DNA of 64,000 nucleotides, taken from Paraburkholderia sp. ZP32-5. Its GTDB lineage: Bacteria; Pseudomonadota; Gammaproteobacteria; Burkholderiales; Burkholderiaceae. The translations under genes and the position numbers were made by a program. The notes beneath the pieces were generated by a model that had not been told where the DNA came from, did not search any database, and saw only the letters and a program-made list of their open reading frames with translations. The stretch is from the NCBI RefSeq assembly GCF_021390495.1, contig NZ_JAJEJP010000001.1, positions 372,001-436,000 on the forward strand, read 5' to 3'. This document shows, one piece after another, positions 26,951-35,715 of this stretch (the first letter of the stretch is position 1; every line of letters begins with the position of its first letter).

Positions 26951-27061
26951 GGAACCAACTGAAACCGGAAAGCGCAGTGGCAAGACGTTTATTATCGCAC
27001 CGCGTCCGAGCGTCTGCCGTGGCATCCCGGCGGCTCTGGCCGCGGCAACGGAGCGCATGCA

Positions 27062-27778
27062 ATGAAGTTTCGCCTGATTCCCGCGCTGCTGATCCTGCTC
27101 GTCGTCGTCGTGACGGTGCGGCTCGGTTTCTGGCAGCGAGATCGCGCGCATCAGAAGGAAGCGCTCGAGGCGCATATCACGCAGTTCGAGAACGCGCCCG
27201 CGCAGCCGGTGAGCGCGGCACCGGTTGCGCTGAAGGACATCGAGTTCCATCGCGTGTCGGCGCGTGGCACTTTTATCGCCGACAAGGTCGTGTACCTCGA
27301 TAATCGGCCGTATAACGATCAACCAGGCTTTTACGTCGTGATGCCTTTTAAACTGACCGGCGGCGGTTATGTGCTGGTCAATCGCGGCTGGCTGCCGCGC
27401 AACATGGTCAATCGCGAGACCATCGCGCCGTACACGACGCCGCCGGGCGAGGTCGAGATCGAAGGCATCGCGCGGGCCGATGCGTCGCGCGCCTTCGAGT
27501 TGGGGCAGAACGGTTCGGCCGCGCATCAGCTGATCCGTCAGAATCTCGATGCCGGCGCGTATGCGACGGAAACCGGCTTGCCGCTGCAATCGTTCGTGAT
27601 CCAGCAGACCGGCAACATCGGCGATGGCCTGGTGCGCGATTGGCCCGCGCCGACCACCGGGGTCGAGACCAACTACGGCTATATGTTCCAGTGGTGGGGC
27701 ATGGCCGCGGCGGCGCTCGGCTTCGGTCTGTACGCGGCGCGGCGCGCCGGCAGAAAAGAACACGCGCGAGGCGCATGA
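27062..27778 (+). CDS. SURF1 family cytochrome oxidase assembly protein
   Basis: 238 aa. SURF1 (Shy1) helps insert heme a into subunit I. It has an N-terminal helix (LIPALLILLVVVVTVRLGFWQ, given as LILLVVVVTVRLGFWQ), the SURF1 signature YLDNRPYNDQPGFYVVMPF and VNRGWLPRN, and a C-terminal helix (MFQWWGMAAAALGFGLYAAR). The arrangement helix-periplasmic domain-helix is the family norm. Confidence 0.95.
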   Translation: MKFRLIPALLILLVVVVTVRLGFWQRDRAHQKEALEAHITQFENAPAQPVSAAPVALKDIEFHRVSARGTFIADKVVYLDNRPYNDQPGFYVVMPFKLTGGGYVLVNRGWLPRNMVNRETIAPYTTPPGEVEIEGIARADASRAFELGQNGSAAHQLIRQNLDAGAYATETGLPLQSFVIQQTGNIGDGLVRDWPAPTTGVETNYGYMFQWWGMAAAALGFGLYAARRAGRKEHARGA

Positions 27779-27829
27779 CGTGGTGCAAGCGCGGCCCGCG
27801 GCCGCCCAATCATTGAAAGAGGTTTTGTA

Positions 27830-28492
27830 GTGTCGACTCAAACTCCCCGCCCGCCGCAAGCCGGCAAACCCGCCGCGGCCAAAGCGATCCCCGGTCAACC
27901 GAACGGCGCGGGCTCGTGGCGGCGCGGCCGCTGGATGCTGCTGCTGGTCGCGCTGATCGGCGCGGCGCCGATCGCGATTTCGTACTTCATGTACTACGTG
28001 ATCAAACCGACCGGCGGCAGCACGAACTACGGCACGCTGATCGAGCCTCAGCGGTCGATCCCCGACTCGCTGGTGGTCACCGGCGAGGACGGCAAGCCGC
28101 TCAAGCTCGCATCGCTACGTGGCCGCTGGCTGATGATCTCGGTCGACAGCAGCGCATGCGACAAGGCCTGCGCGACGAAGCTCTACTTCATGCGACAAAT
28201 CCGCGCAACCCAAGGGCCGGAACGCGAGCGCGTCGTCGAAGTGTGGCTTCGCACCGACGCAGGTCAAGTCGCGGACGTGATACAACACGCGTACCCCGAC
28301 ACCGACATGCTGATCGCCGACCCGGCGCAGGTGGCCGCATGGCTTCCCGCCGATACCGGGACCCGGATCACCGACCACATTTTCCTCGTCGATCCGAACG
28401 GCAATCTGATGATGCGTTTTCCCAAAGATGCGAACCCGAGCAAGATCAAGAGTGATCTGACCAAATTGCTCAAGTGGTCGAGTATCGGCTGA
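27830..28492 (+). CDS. Membrane-anchored SCO-like thioredoxin-fold protein of the cox cluster
   Basis: 220 aa. One transmembrane helix (about 35-58, WMLLLVALIGAAPIAISYFM) precedes a thioredoxin-like domain. It retains a C-x3-C pair (Cys110, Cys114 in SSACDKACATKLYF) and a later DHIFLVDPNGNLMM where SCO proteins carry their copper histidine. It lacks the SCO motif CPDVCP, so it is a diverged paralogue of the SCO gene at 30541. A copper or thiol role in CuA assembly is inferred. It starts with GTG at 27830 after AAAGAGG. Confidence 0.82.
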   Translation: MSTQTPRPPQAGKPAAAKAIPGQPNGAGSWRRGRWMLLLVALIGAAPIAISYFMYYVIKPTGGSTNYGTLIEPQRSIPDSLVVTGEDGKPLKLASLRGRWLMISVDSSACDKACATKLYFMRQIRATQGPERERVVEVWLRTDAGQVADVIQHAYPDTDMLIADPAQVAAWLPADTGTRITDHIFLVDPNGNLMMRFPKDANPSKIKSDLTKLLKWSSIG

Positions 28493-28515
28493 TGCCCGCA
28501 AACAGGTAAGAAAAG

Positions 28516-29625
28516 ATGTTCGTACTGGAACTGGCCCTGATCGGCTTGTGTATCGCGTTGCTGCCGCTGTCCTACGTATGGGTCAAGGCCGACGACAACA
28601 AATTCCGCAAGCTGGTCTGGCTCACCACCTTCCTCACGCTCGACCTCGTGATGTTCGGCGGCTTCACGCGCCTCACCGATTCCGGCCTTGGCTGTCCGGA
28701 CTGGCCGGGCTGCTATGGCACGTCGTCGCCGTTCATCGCGCACGCGGCGATTTCCGCGGCCTACCAGGCGATGCCGAGCGGCCCGGTCAGCATGACGAAG
28801 GCCTGGATCGAAATGATCCACCGCTATTTCGCGATGGCGATCGGCGTGCTGATCATCGCTCAGACGGCGATCGCGTGGACCGCGCGCATCAAGCGCCGGC
28901 CTCTGCATGTGTCGCCGTGGTGGCCGACCTCGTTGCTGCTGCTGATTGTCGTGCAGGGCGCATTCGGTGCATGGACCGTGACGATGAAGCTGCAGCCGAT
29001 CATCGTGACCACGCACCTGCTGCTCGGTCTCGCGCTGCTCGGCACGCTCGGCTGGCTGGCCGCGCGGCTCACGCCGCTGCCCGCCTACGAACCCGAGGCC
29101 GCGCGCTGGCGCGCGGCGGCGCTCGCGGGCCTCGCTCTGCTGGTGTTGCAGATCGCGCTGGGCGGCTGGGTCAGCACCAACTATGCGGTGCTCGCCTGTA
29201 CCGACTTCCCGACCTGCAACGGTCAATGGATTCCGCCGATGGACTTCGCGCACGGCTTTCACCTGTGGCGCGCGCTCGGCATGAACGGCGACGGCGACAT
29301 GATCACCCAGGACGCGCTGGTCGCGATCCACTGGACGCATCGCACCTTCGCGTTCGTCGTGATTGCCTATCTGGTGTGGTTCGCGCTGAAGCTGCGCCGC
29401 TTCGAGTCGCTGCGGCGGCCGGCGAACGGGGTGCTACTGGTGGTGCTGATCCAGTTCATCACCGGCTTGTCGAACATCGTGCTGCAATGGCCGTTGCCGA
29501 TCGCGGTGGCCCATAACGGTGGGGCCGCGATCCTGCTGCTGCTGCTCGTCATGTTAAACTTCCGCATCGCTTATAGCCGTCCCGGCCGCGCCGTATTCCC
29601 CGCGCGCGACGCCGCGCCAGCGTGA
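28516..29625 (+). CDS. ctaA: Heme A synthase (CtaA/COX15)
   Basis: 369 aa, about eight transmembrane helices. It oxidises the C8 methyl of heme O to the formyl of heme A. Seen: [22 protein letters not shown] (split: [21 protein letters not shown]), [12 protein letters not shown] with heme-ligand His, and the second-half His motif [10 protein letters not shown], plus a second Cys pair in [10 protein letters not shown]. Its TGA overlaps a possible GTG start of ctaB. Confidence 0.96.
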   Translation: MFVLELALIGLCIALLPLSYVWVKADDNKFRKLVWLTTFLTLDLVMFGGFTRLTDSGLGCPDWPGCYGTSSPFIAHAAISAAYQAMPSGPVSMTKAWIEMIHRYFAMAIGVLIIAQTAIAWTARIKRRPLHVSPWWPTSLLLLIVVQGAFGAWTVTMKLQPIIVTTHLLLGLALLGTLGWLAARLTPLPAYEPEAARWRAAALAGLALLVLQIALGGWVSTNYAVLACTDFPTCNGQWIPPMDFAHGFHLWRALGMNGDGDMITQDALVAIHWTHRTFAFVVIAYLVWFALKLRRFESLRRPANGVLLVVLIQFITGLSNIVLQWPLPIAVAHNGGAAILLLLLVMLNFRIAYSRPGRAVFPARDAAPA

Positions 29626-29630
29626 CTCAC

Positions 29631-30536
29631 ATGGACAGCACGACACTCTCCCAAACGCCCGGCAACCGGGTTTCCCAATATCTCGCTCTGACGAAGCCGC
29701 GTGTCACGCAGCTCGCGGTGTTCTGCGCGGTCATCGGTATGTTCCTGTCGACACCGGGCATGGTGCCGTGGACCGTACTGATCGGCGGCACCGTCGGCAT
29801 CTGGCTGCTGGCCGGTGCCGCGTTTGCGATCAATTGCCTCGTCGAGCAGCAGATCGACGCGAAGATGCGCCGCACGTCGTGGCGCCCGTCCGCGCGCGGC
29901 GAAATCACCACGCCGCAAATTTTGCTGTTCTCGGCCGTGCTCGGCGGCCTCGGCATGTGGACGCTCTACACGTTCGCGAATCCGCTGACGATGTGGCTGA
30001 CGCTCGCCACCTTCGTCGGTTATGCGGTGATCTATACGCTGCTGCTGAAGCCGGCCACGCCGCAGAACATCGTGATCGGCGGTGCGTCGGGTGCGATGCC
30101 GCCGGCGCTCGGCTGGGCCGCGGTCACCGGGCACGTGCCCGGCGATGCGTGGATTCTCGTGCTGATCATCTTCGTGTGGACGCCGCCGCATTTCTGGGCG
30201 CTCGCACTGTATCGCCGAAAGGATTACGAAAACGCCGGTCTACCGATGCTGCCGAACACGCACGGCGAGAAGTACACGCGCCTGCACATCCTGCTTTACA
30301 CGGTGATTCTCTTCGCGGTCACGCTGATGCCGTTCATCTCCGGCATGAGCGGGGTCGTGTATCTCGGCTCGGCGGTGCTGCTCGGCGCGGTGTTTCTCGC
30401 ATATGCGTGGAAGATCTACCGCGAATATTCGGACGATCTCGCGCGCCGAACCTTCCGTTACTCGATCGTCTATCTGTCGCTGTTGTTCGCCGCGCTGCTG
30501 ATCGACCACTATGCGCGCGTCGTGATCGGCGCGTAA
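29631..30536 (+). CDS. ctaB: Protoheme IX farnesyltransferase (heme O synthase)
   Basis: 301 aa, about nine membrane helices of the UbiA type. It adds a farnesyl group to heme B, giving heme O, the substrate of CtaA. Motifs: the first Asp-rich region [19 protein letters not shown] and the second [21 protein letters not shown] use the ATG at 29631 ([13 protein letters not shown]); a GTG at 29622 would overlap the ctaA stop as GTGA and is a reasonable alternative. Confidence 0.96.
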   Translation: MDSTTLSQTPGNRVSQYLALTKPRVTQLAVFCAVIGMFLSTPGMVPWTVLIGGTVGIWLLAGAAFAINCLVEQQIDAKMRRTSWRPSARGEITTPQILLFSAVLGGLGMWTLYTFANPLTMWLTLATFVGYAVIYTLLLKPATPQNIVIGGASGAMPPALGWAAVTGHVPGDAWILVLIIFVWTPPHFWALALYRRKDYENAGLPMLPNTHGEKYTRLHILLYTVILFAVTLMPFISGMSGVVYLGSAVLLGAVFLAYAWKIYREYSDDLARRTFRYSIVYLSLLFAALLIDHYARVVIGA

Positions 30537-30540
30537 CACC

Positions 30541-31170
30541 ATGCTCAAGAAACGCTTTGCGCGTGTCGCGCGCGCCACTGTGATCGCTTGCGCGCTCGGT
30601 GGCATGGTTGGTGCCGCGCTCGTCACGGCGGGTTGCGGCAAGCAGCCGCCCGCTTTCACGAATCTCGACATCACCGGCAACACCCAGTTCGCGAGCGATT
30701 TCTCGCTGCCCGACACCTCCGGCAAGATCCGCACGCTGGCCGATTACAAGGGCAAGGTGGTGGTGCTGTTCTTTGGCTACACGCATTGCCCGGACGTCTG
30801 CCCGACGACGATGGCCGAGCTGTCGCAGGCATTGCAGCAGCTGGGTCCGGAAGACGCGAAGCGTGTGCAGGTGTTGTTCGTCACCGTCGACCCCGAGCGC
30901 GATACGCCGCAACTGCTCGCGCAATACGTGCCGGCGTTCAATCCGACCTTCGTCGGCCTGCGTCCCGCTAGCGACGAACAACTCGCGAAGCTCGCAAAGG
31001 ATTTCCGCATCTACTACGCGAAGGTGCCGGGCAAGACGCCCGACAGCTATACGATGGATCACACGGCCGCGAGCTATGTGTTCGACACGGATGGCAAGCT
31101 GCGTCTGTTCGCGCGCGATGGGCAGGGCGCGACGCCGTGGGTGCATGACATCAAGCTGCTGCTCGATTGA
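30541..31170 (+). CDS. SCO family copper chaperone
   Basis: 209 aa. SCO proteins metallate CuA of subunit II and keep its cysteines reduced. It is a predicted lipoprotein (lipobox LVTAGC, Cys32). The copper motif is HCPDVCPTTMAEL (Cys83, Cys87) and the distal ligand is the His in YTMDHTAASYVF. It starts 4 bp after ctaB and is followed by a terminator, so it closes the heme A/assembly unit. Confidence 0.95.
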   Translation: MLKKRFARVARATVIACALGGMVGAALVTAGCGKQPPAFTNLDITGNTQFASDFSLPDTSGKIRTLADYKGKVVVLFFGYTHCPDVCPTTMAELSQALQQLGPEDAKRVQVLFVTVDPERDTPQLLAQYVPAFNPTFVGLRPASDEQLAKLAKDFRIYYAKVPGKTPDSYTMDHTAASYVFDTDGKLRLFARDGQGATPWVHDIKLLLD

Positions 31171-31184
31171 GATTGAGGCCCGTG

Positions 31185-31206
31185 GCCGCGATTTCTCGCG
31201 GCTTTC
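31185..31206 (+). terminator. Short terminator after the SCO gene
   Basis: GCCGCG-ATTTCT-CGCGGC followed by TTTCT. Confidence 0.6.
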
Positions 31207-31248
31207 TCGTGGCTGAGGGTTCTCGCCGCCAGCGGCGCGTTGTTCATG

Positions 31249-31263
31249 ACGTGCGACGCACGT
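31249..31263. promoter_or_regulatory. Perfect 15-nt palindrome upstream of metQ
   Basis: ACGTGCG-A-CGCACGT. Possible operator; no regulator is identified. Confidence 0.3.
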
Positions 31264-31580
31264 AAATCAACGCAATTCCCCTGAGCCGTTCGCGCACTAG
31301 TCCTTCCGCAATGTCCTTTCCGTTCCGGCTTCTCAACCCGGAATCGGCAAATTCCCAACCGCCGCAAAGCCTCCGCCCGCCCCGCATAACCATATGCGAT
31401 CAGGGTATTTCTCAAGCTGCCAGCCATATGAAAGAATTCCGGGCCTGGCCTGCGGCGCACTATCTGAAAGAACGAGTGCACCGCCCGTTTTCATCCGATG
31501 CCGATATCGATCCGACGCATTCAACCCATGCAGGCCCATCGGAATCCGTCGGCACACAAATCAGTAACAGCGAGAATCAC

Positions 31581-32393
31581 ATGCAGCGCAGAAACATCCT
31601 CAAAGCCCTTACCGCAGTCGTCACCGGTGCGGCGATCCTGACCAGCGTCGGCGCCCATGCGGACGACAAAGTCATCAAGGTCGGCACGATCGGCGGCCCG
31701 GACGCGCAAATCTGGGAGGTCGTCACCCAGGTGGCGAAGCGCGAAGGGCTGAACGTGAAGGTCGTCGAATTCAACGATTACATCCAGCCGAACGCCGCGC
31801 TCGACGCCGGCGACCTCGACGCGAACAGCTTCCAGCACCAGCCGTATCTCGATAGCCAGATCAAGCAACGCGGCTACAAGCTCGTCAACGCGGGCCTCAC
31901 GTACATCTCGCCGCTCGGCGCGTACTCGAAGAAGCTGAAGTCGTTGAAGGACCTGCCGCAGGGCGCGAAGGTCGCGGTGCCGAACGATCCGTCGAATGAA
32001 AACCGCGCGCTGTTGCTGCTGCAGGCGCAAGGGCTGATCAAGCTGAAGGACGGCGCGGGCACCGGCGGCAACAACGCGACGCCGCTCGATATCGCCGCCA
32101 ATCCGAAGAAGATCAAGTTCATCGAACTCGACGCCGCGCAACTGCCGCGTTCGCTGGCCGACGTCGACGCCGCCGTGATCAACACGAACTTCGCGCTGGC
32201 CGCCGGCCTGCAGCCGACCAAAGATGCGATCGCGCTCGAAGACATCCACAGCCCGTACGCGAACCTGATCGCCGTGCGCGCGAAGGACAAGGACCAGCCG
32301 TGGGTCAAGAAGCTGGTTGCCGCGTATCAGTCGGAAGACGTGCGTCAGTTCATCAAGACGCAGTTCAAGGGTTCGATGGTGCCGTCGTTCTAA
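31581..32393 (+). CDS. metQ: MetQ/NlpA family ABC transporter substrate-binding protein
   Basis: 270 aa. These periplasmic proteins bind methionine or related ligands for a MetNI importer. It has a Sec signal peptide (MQRRNILKALTAVVTGAAIL, cleavage after AHA) and the family core KVGTIGGPDAQIWEVV, FNDYIQPNAALDAGDLDANS, FQHQPYLD and ADVDAAVINTNFA. Most MetQ proteins are lipoproteins; no lipobox cysteine is present here. No metN or metI neighbours exist in the window, so the ligand is unproven. Confidence 0.92.
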   Translation: MQRRNILKALTAVVTGAAILTSVGAHADDKVIKVGTIGGPDAQIWEVVTQVAKREGLNVKVVEFNDYIQPNAALDAGDLDANSFQHQPYLDSQIKQRGYKLVNAGLTYISPLGAYSKKLKSLKDLPQGAKVAVPNDPSNENRALLLLQAQGLIKLKDGAGTGGNNATPLDIAANPKKIKFIELDAAQLPRSLADVDAAVINTNFALAAGLQPTKDAIALEDIHSPYANLIAVRAKDKDQPWVKKLVAAYQSEDVRQFIKTQFKGSMVPSF

Positions 32394-32436
32394 GCGACGG
32401 TTTTATCGCTAGTTCATCGCGATCTGATTGCATTGA

Positions 32437-32473
32437 GGAAAGCACGCGCCGTAACAGGCGCGTGCTTTTTTTA
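32437..32473. terminator. Bidirectional terminator between metQ and the MarR-GNAT gene
   Basis: AAAGCACGCGCC-GTAACA-GGCGCGTGCTTT is a perfect 12-bp stem with T-run on the plus strand. The GNAT gene stop (32471-32473) lies at its edge. Confidence 0.9.
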
Positions 32474-33400
32474 TAGCCCCAGCTCCCATCGTTCGAGCGT
32501 CAGATCCTGACCGAAGCGGTGCTCCGCCGACGTGCTGGCGAGCATGAAGCCCGCGCGCTCGCATAGCCGCCGCAGCTCGACGAACGTGCTCGCGGATTTC
32601 AACGTGAGTTTCGTATATCCCGCGCGCCGCGCGAAGCGTATGCATTCGCCAAGCAACTGCGCGCCGATGCCGAGCCGCCGCGCGTCCGGTTCGACCCACA
32701 GCAAACGCACTCCCGCGACCGTCGTCGATACCCCGACGATACACACCGAGCCGATCACCAGGCCTTGCTGCTCGGCGATCCAGCATTTCTCGCGCAGCGG
32801 ATCGTCGCGCTGCGCGTATTCGGCGACGACACGCGCGAGCACGCCCTCGAACGTGTGATCCCAGCCGTATTGCGCGGCGAACCATTGCGCCTGTCGATGC
32901 ACGAGCCAGCCGCATTCACCGCTGCGCGGCTGCCGCAGCAGCACGGTTTCTTCGCGAGGCGGCTGATCGCCGAGTAGCCGCTCGATCAGCTTCATCGCCG
33001 TGATCAGCCGATCCTGCGAGAGCGCGGTGAGCTTGTCGAGCAGGCCGAGGGCTTCCTGCACGGCGGCGTCATCGAGCGGCGCATAGGTCGCGTGTCCGTG
33101 CTCGGTGAGCGCGATCAGCGACTGGCGCGCGTCGGTATCGGACGGGCGGCGCGTGATCAGATTGCGTCGCTCGAAATTGGTCAGCAGCCGGCTCAGATAG
33201 CCGCTGTCGAGACCGAGCGCACGACCCAGCACCGATGCGGTTTGCGCGTGTCCGCGAGAAAGCTCGTGCAGCACGCGTACTTCCGTCAGCGAGAACTCGC
33301 TTCGCGCGAGGCGCTCATGGAGCGCGCCGATGCATCGGGTGTAGAAGCGGTTGAAATGGCGGACTGCCTGCGCGCGGCGCAGCGCCTCGGAATCGGTCAA
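32471..33400 (-). CDS. MarR-type HTH and GNAT acetyltransferase fusion protein
   Basis: 309 aa. Residues 1 to about 150 are a MarR winged helix (SLTEVRVLHELSRGH, LDSGYLSRLLTNFERRNLI, DARQSLIALTEHG); about 165-309 is a GNAT acetyltransferase with the acetyl-CoA loop VEPDARRLGIGAQLLGECI. The substrate and target genes are unknown. I chose the TTG at 33400 because GGGGAG sits 6 nt before it; a GTG at 33439 would add 13 residues but has no ribosome site. It is divergent from the nag operon across 391 bp. Confidence 0.85.
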   Translation of the reverse strand: MTDSEALRRAQAVRHFNRFYTRCIGALHERLARSEFSLTEVRVLHELSRGHAQTASVLGRALGLDSGYLSRLLTNFERRNLITRRPSDTDARQSLIALTEHGHATYAPLDDAAVQEALGLLDKLTALSQDRLITAMKLIERLLGDQPPREETVLLRQPRSGECGWLVHRQAQWFAAQYGWDHTFEGVLARVVAEYAQRDDPLREKCWIAEQQGLVIGSVCIVGVSTTVAGVRLLWVEPDARRLGIGAQLLGECIRFARRAGYTKLTLKSASTFVELRRLCERAGFMLASTSAEHRFGQDLTLERWELGL

Positions 33401-33515
33401 GTGAGGCTCCCCGGGGGACTTTGTTGTGAGTTGGTACACACCACTATATTGGAAATTGCCGTACCGCCGGTGGCGAAGCGGCTGTCTACAAGCTCTGGGC
33501 TCAAAGTGGACTCAA

Positions 33516-33525
33516 ACTGGTATTA
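33516..33525 (+). promoter_or_regulatory. ACTGGTAT half-site, copy 1
   Basis: ACTGGTATTA, identical to the copy at 33716-33725. A further shorter copy, ACTGGTATC, lies at 33578-33586. Likely binding half-sites of the HutC-type regulator encoded downstream; GlcNAc regulators of this family recognise ACTGGT/ACCAGT-type sites. Confidence 0.4.
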
Positions 33526-33703
33526 AAAATATGCTGAACAGATGGCTTTTGATCGCCTTTAAAGCCAAAAATCATCCACTGGTATCTTTTATCGAGCCCA
33601 CATACGGGTAAATCCTGGTCTGCAAATTCGCCTGAAAATCATGCTGAAAATGGCATGAAACCCTTATCTATCAAGGCTTACAGCGCGAAGACAATTGCAT
33701 AGA

Positions 33704-33721
33704 ACCAGTAAATTGACTGGT
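33704..33721. promoter_or_regulatory. Putative NagR operator over the -35 box
   Basis: ACCAGT-AAATTG-ACTGGT, a perfect 6-6-6 inverted repeat overlapping the TTGACT -35 element of the nag promoter. This position suits repression by the adjacent GntR/HutC regulator. Confidence 0.6.
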
Positions 33722-33740
33722 ATTATGTTGGTTATATAAT
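33713..33740 (+). promoter_or_regulatory. Sigma-70 promoter of the nag operon
   Basis: TTGACT (33713-33718), 16-bp spacer, TATAAT (33735-33740). Transcription should start near 33747, 45 nt before the nagR ATG. Confidence 0.78.
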
Positions 33741-33791
33741 GGGCTCTCAAATTTCCCAGAGCCGTGGTGTTCGCGGCTGCGTTGGAGCCCC

Positions 33792-34526
33792 ATGGAAACT
33801 CGCTGGTCCGCATTGATGCCTGACGTGCGCAACGTCACGCCGCTCTATCTGCAGCTCGCGCGCAACCTTGCGACGGCGATCCATTGTGGCGTCTGGTCGG
33901 CCGGCGAGGCGCTGCCGTCGGAGCGCACGCTGTCCGACGCGATCGGCGTGTCGCGCATCACCGCGAGGAAGGCCATCGAGCTGCTGGTCGAGCAAGGTCT
34001 GATTCGACGTTCGCGCGGCGCGGGCAGTTTTATTACGCCGCGCGTCGAAGATCCGCTGTCGCGCCTCACCGGCTTCACGAAGAAGATGCAGCAGCGCGGT
34101 TTCCGGCCGGATTCGGTGTGGCTCGAACGCGATGTGCGCGCGGCCAACCGCGATGAACTGCTGCATCTCGGTCTGTCGCCGGGGGCGGCGATCACGAGCC
34201 TGCGGCGGCTGCGACGCGCGGACGGCATCGTGATGGCGGTCGAGCATTCGGCGTTGCCGGTCGCGATCGTGCCTGATCCGCTCGCGATCGGCGATTCGCT
34301 GTACAGCTATCTCGAACAACGCGGCGCGGCGGTGGTCCGCGCGCTGCAACACTTCCGCGCGGTCAACGCGTCGAGCGAAGTCGCCGCGCTGATGGACATC
34401 GAACCGCGCACCGCGCTGCTCGTCATTACCCGTATCGGCTACAGCGTGGATCAGCGCGCGATCGAGCTGACCGACACCTACTGCCGCGACGACTACTACG
34501 ACTTCGTCGCCGAACTGCGCACCTGA
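33792..34526 (+). CDS. nagR: GntR/HutC family regulator of GlcNAc use
   Basis: 244 aa. An N-terminal GntR winged helix (TPLYLQLARNLATAIHCGVW, LPSERTLSDAIGVSRITARKA, GLIRRSRGAGSFI) is joined to a UTRA ligand-binding domain (from about residue 90). The ending ELTDTYCRDDYYDFVAEL is typical of GlcNAc/HutC-type regulators that sense amino-sugar phosphates. It is first in the nag operon with ATG at 33792 after TTGGAG. The likely effector is glucosamine-6-phosphate or GlcNAc-6-phosphate; this is inferred from the operon. Confidence 0.88.
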   Translation: METRWSALMPDVRNVTPLYLQLARNLATAIHCGVWSAGEALPSERTLSDAIGVSRITARKAIELLVEQGLIRRSRGAGSFITPRVEDPLSRLTGFTKKMQQRGFRPDSVWLERDVRAANRDELLHLGLSPGAAITSLRRLRRADGIVMAVEHSALPVAIVPDPLAIGDSLYSYLEQRGAAVVRALQHFRAVNASSEVAALMDIEPRTALLVITRIGYSVDQRAIELTDTYCRDDYYDFVAELRT

Positions 34527-34611
34527 ACGCGCAAGTGAACCACGCGGCCGGCCAGGCCGCGAACCCGGCGAGCGCAATTTGCCGCATACGTATCACGCAC
34601 CAGAGAGACTC

Positions 34612-35715
34612 ATGCTGACCGGAAACATACTCACCACCCAAGGGTGGATCCACGGCACGCTCGAATACGAAAACGGCCGCATCACGGCGCTGGCCGGTGA
34701 CCCCGTCGATCCGTCGAGCAACGACGCGCCGTACATCCTGCCCGGCTTCATCGATCTGCACGTGCATGGCGGCGGCGGCGCCGACGTGATGGAAGCTGGC
34801 GACGCGATCGAAACGATCACCCGCACGCATGCGCGCCACGGCACGACGAGCCTGCTCGCGACCACGATGACCGCGCCGCGCGACGAGCTGATGAGCGTGG
34901 TCGCCGGCCTCGGCAATGTTGCGCGGGTGCGCACGCCGGGCTGCTCGCGAGTGCTCGGCGTGCATCTCGAAGGGCCCTACATCAACCCCGGCAAGCTCGG
35001 CGCGCAACCCGACGCGGCGGTCTCGGCGGTGATGGACGAAGTGCTCAAATATCTGTCGATCGCGCCAATCCGCGTCGTCACGCTGGCGCCGGAAATCGCC
35101 GGCCATATGGAGATCATCTCCGAGATGGCGGCGCGCGGCGTGCGCGTGCAGCTCGGCCATTCGCTCGGCACCTACGACGACGCGGTGGCCGCGCTCAAAC
35201 ACGGCGCCTGCGGCTTTACGCATCTGTTCAACGCGATGTCGCCGCTGCATCACCGCAATCCGGGGCTCGTCGGCGCGGCGCTTGCGCATGCCGAGTACGC
35301 CGAAATCATTCCCGACCTGCTGCACGTCCATCCGGGCGCGATCCGCACCGCGTTGCGCGCGATCCCGCGTCTGTACGTGGTGACAGACAGTACGTCGGCC
35401 ACCGGCATGCCCGATGGCGAATATCGCCTCGGCAGCCAGCACGTCACCAAGTGCCTCGGCGGCGTACGTCTTGCCGACGGCACGCTCGCCGGCAGCACGC
35501 TGACGATGGATCAGGCGTTGCGCAATCTCGTGTCGATCGGCCTGCCGATCGCCGATGTATCGAACCGTTTGTCGCGCTATGCCGCCGACTATCTCGGCAT
35601 CGAAGACCGTGGCCGTATCGCGCGTGGCGCGTGGGCCGACATCGTGGTGTTCGATCGCGAGCTGGCGCTCGCCGCGACTTACGTCGAAGGAGAAGCCATT
35701 GTCGAATATGCTTAA
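34612..35715 (+). CDS. nagA: N-acetylglucosamine-6-phosphate deacetylase
   Basis: 367 aa. It removes acetate from GlcNAc-6-phosphate, giving glucosamine-6-phosphate. Amidohydrolase features: PGFIDLHVHGGGGADVME (metal region), LEGPYINPGKLGAQPDAAV with the catalytic Glu, QLGHSLGTYDDAV, GFTHLFNAMSPLHHRNPG and the catalytic Asp in VVTDSTSATGMPDG. The ATG at 34612 has an AGAGAG ribosome site and gives MLTGNILTTQGW. Its 3' end overlaps the SIS-domain gene by 17 bp. Confidence 0.96.
   Translation: MLTGNILTTQGWIHGTLEYENGRITALAGDPVDPSSNDAPYILPGFIDLHVHGGGGADVMEAGDAIETITRTHARHGTTSLLATTMTAPRDELMSVVAGLGNVARVRTPGCSRVLGVHLEGPYINPGKLGAQPDAAVSAVMDEVLKYLSIAPIRVVTLAPEIAGHMEIISEMAARGVRVQLGHSLGTYDDAVAALKHGACGFTHLFNAMSPLHHRNPGLVGAALAHAEYAEIIPDLLHVHPGAIRTALRAIPRLYVVTDSTSATGMPDGEYRLGSQHVTKCLGGVRLADGTLAGSTLTMDQALRNLVSIGLPIADVSNRLSRYAADYLGIEDRGRIARGAWADIVVFDRELALAATYVEGEAIVEYA

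Larger units (their letters stand above)
31171..31580 (+). other. Intergenic region SCO to metQ
   Basis: 410 bp without a convincing gene. It contains the SCO terminator, a GC hairpin (CGCCGC-CA-GCGGCG at about 31225), a perfect 15-nt palindrome (31249-31263) and then a lower-GC stretch leading to metQ. The metQ frame stays open upstream to 31311, but this extension has no signal-peptide logic and is not counted as coding. I could not match a SAM or TPP riboswitch. Confidence 0.5.
33440..33791 (+). other. Control region of the nag operon
   Basis: 352 bp, clearly AT-richer than its surroundings and without a gene. It carries the nagR promoter (33713-33740), an inverted pair of ACTGGT half-sites over the -35, and two further ACTGGTAT copies at 33516 and 33578. 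Confidence 0.7.

Noticed and set aside
31388..31436. TPP-riboswitch-like string on the minus strand (TTGAGAAATACCCTGAT)
   Set aside because: Only the short GAGA...ACCC part matches. The pyrophosphate-sensing arm and closing stem are missing, and it points away from metQ.
31311..31580. 90-codon N-terminal extension of metQ
   Set aside because: It would bury the clear signal peptide that begins at 31581.
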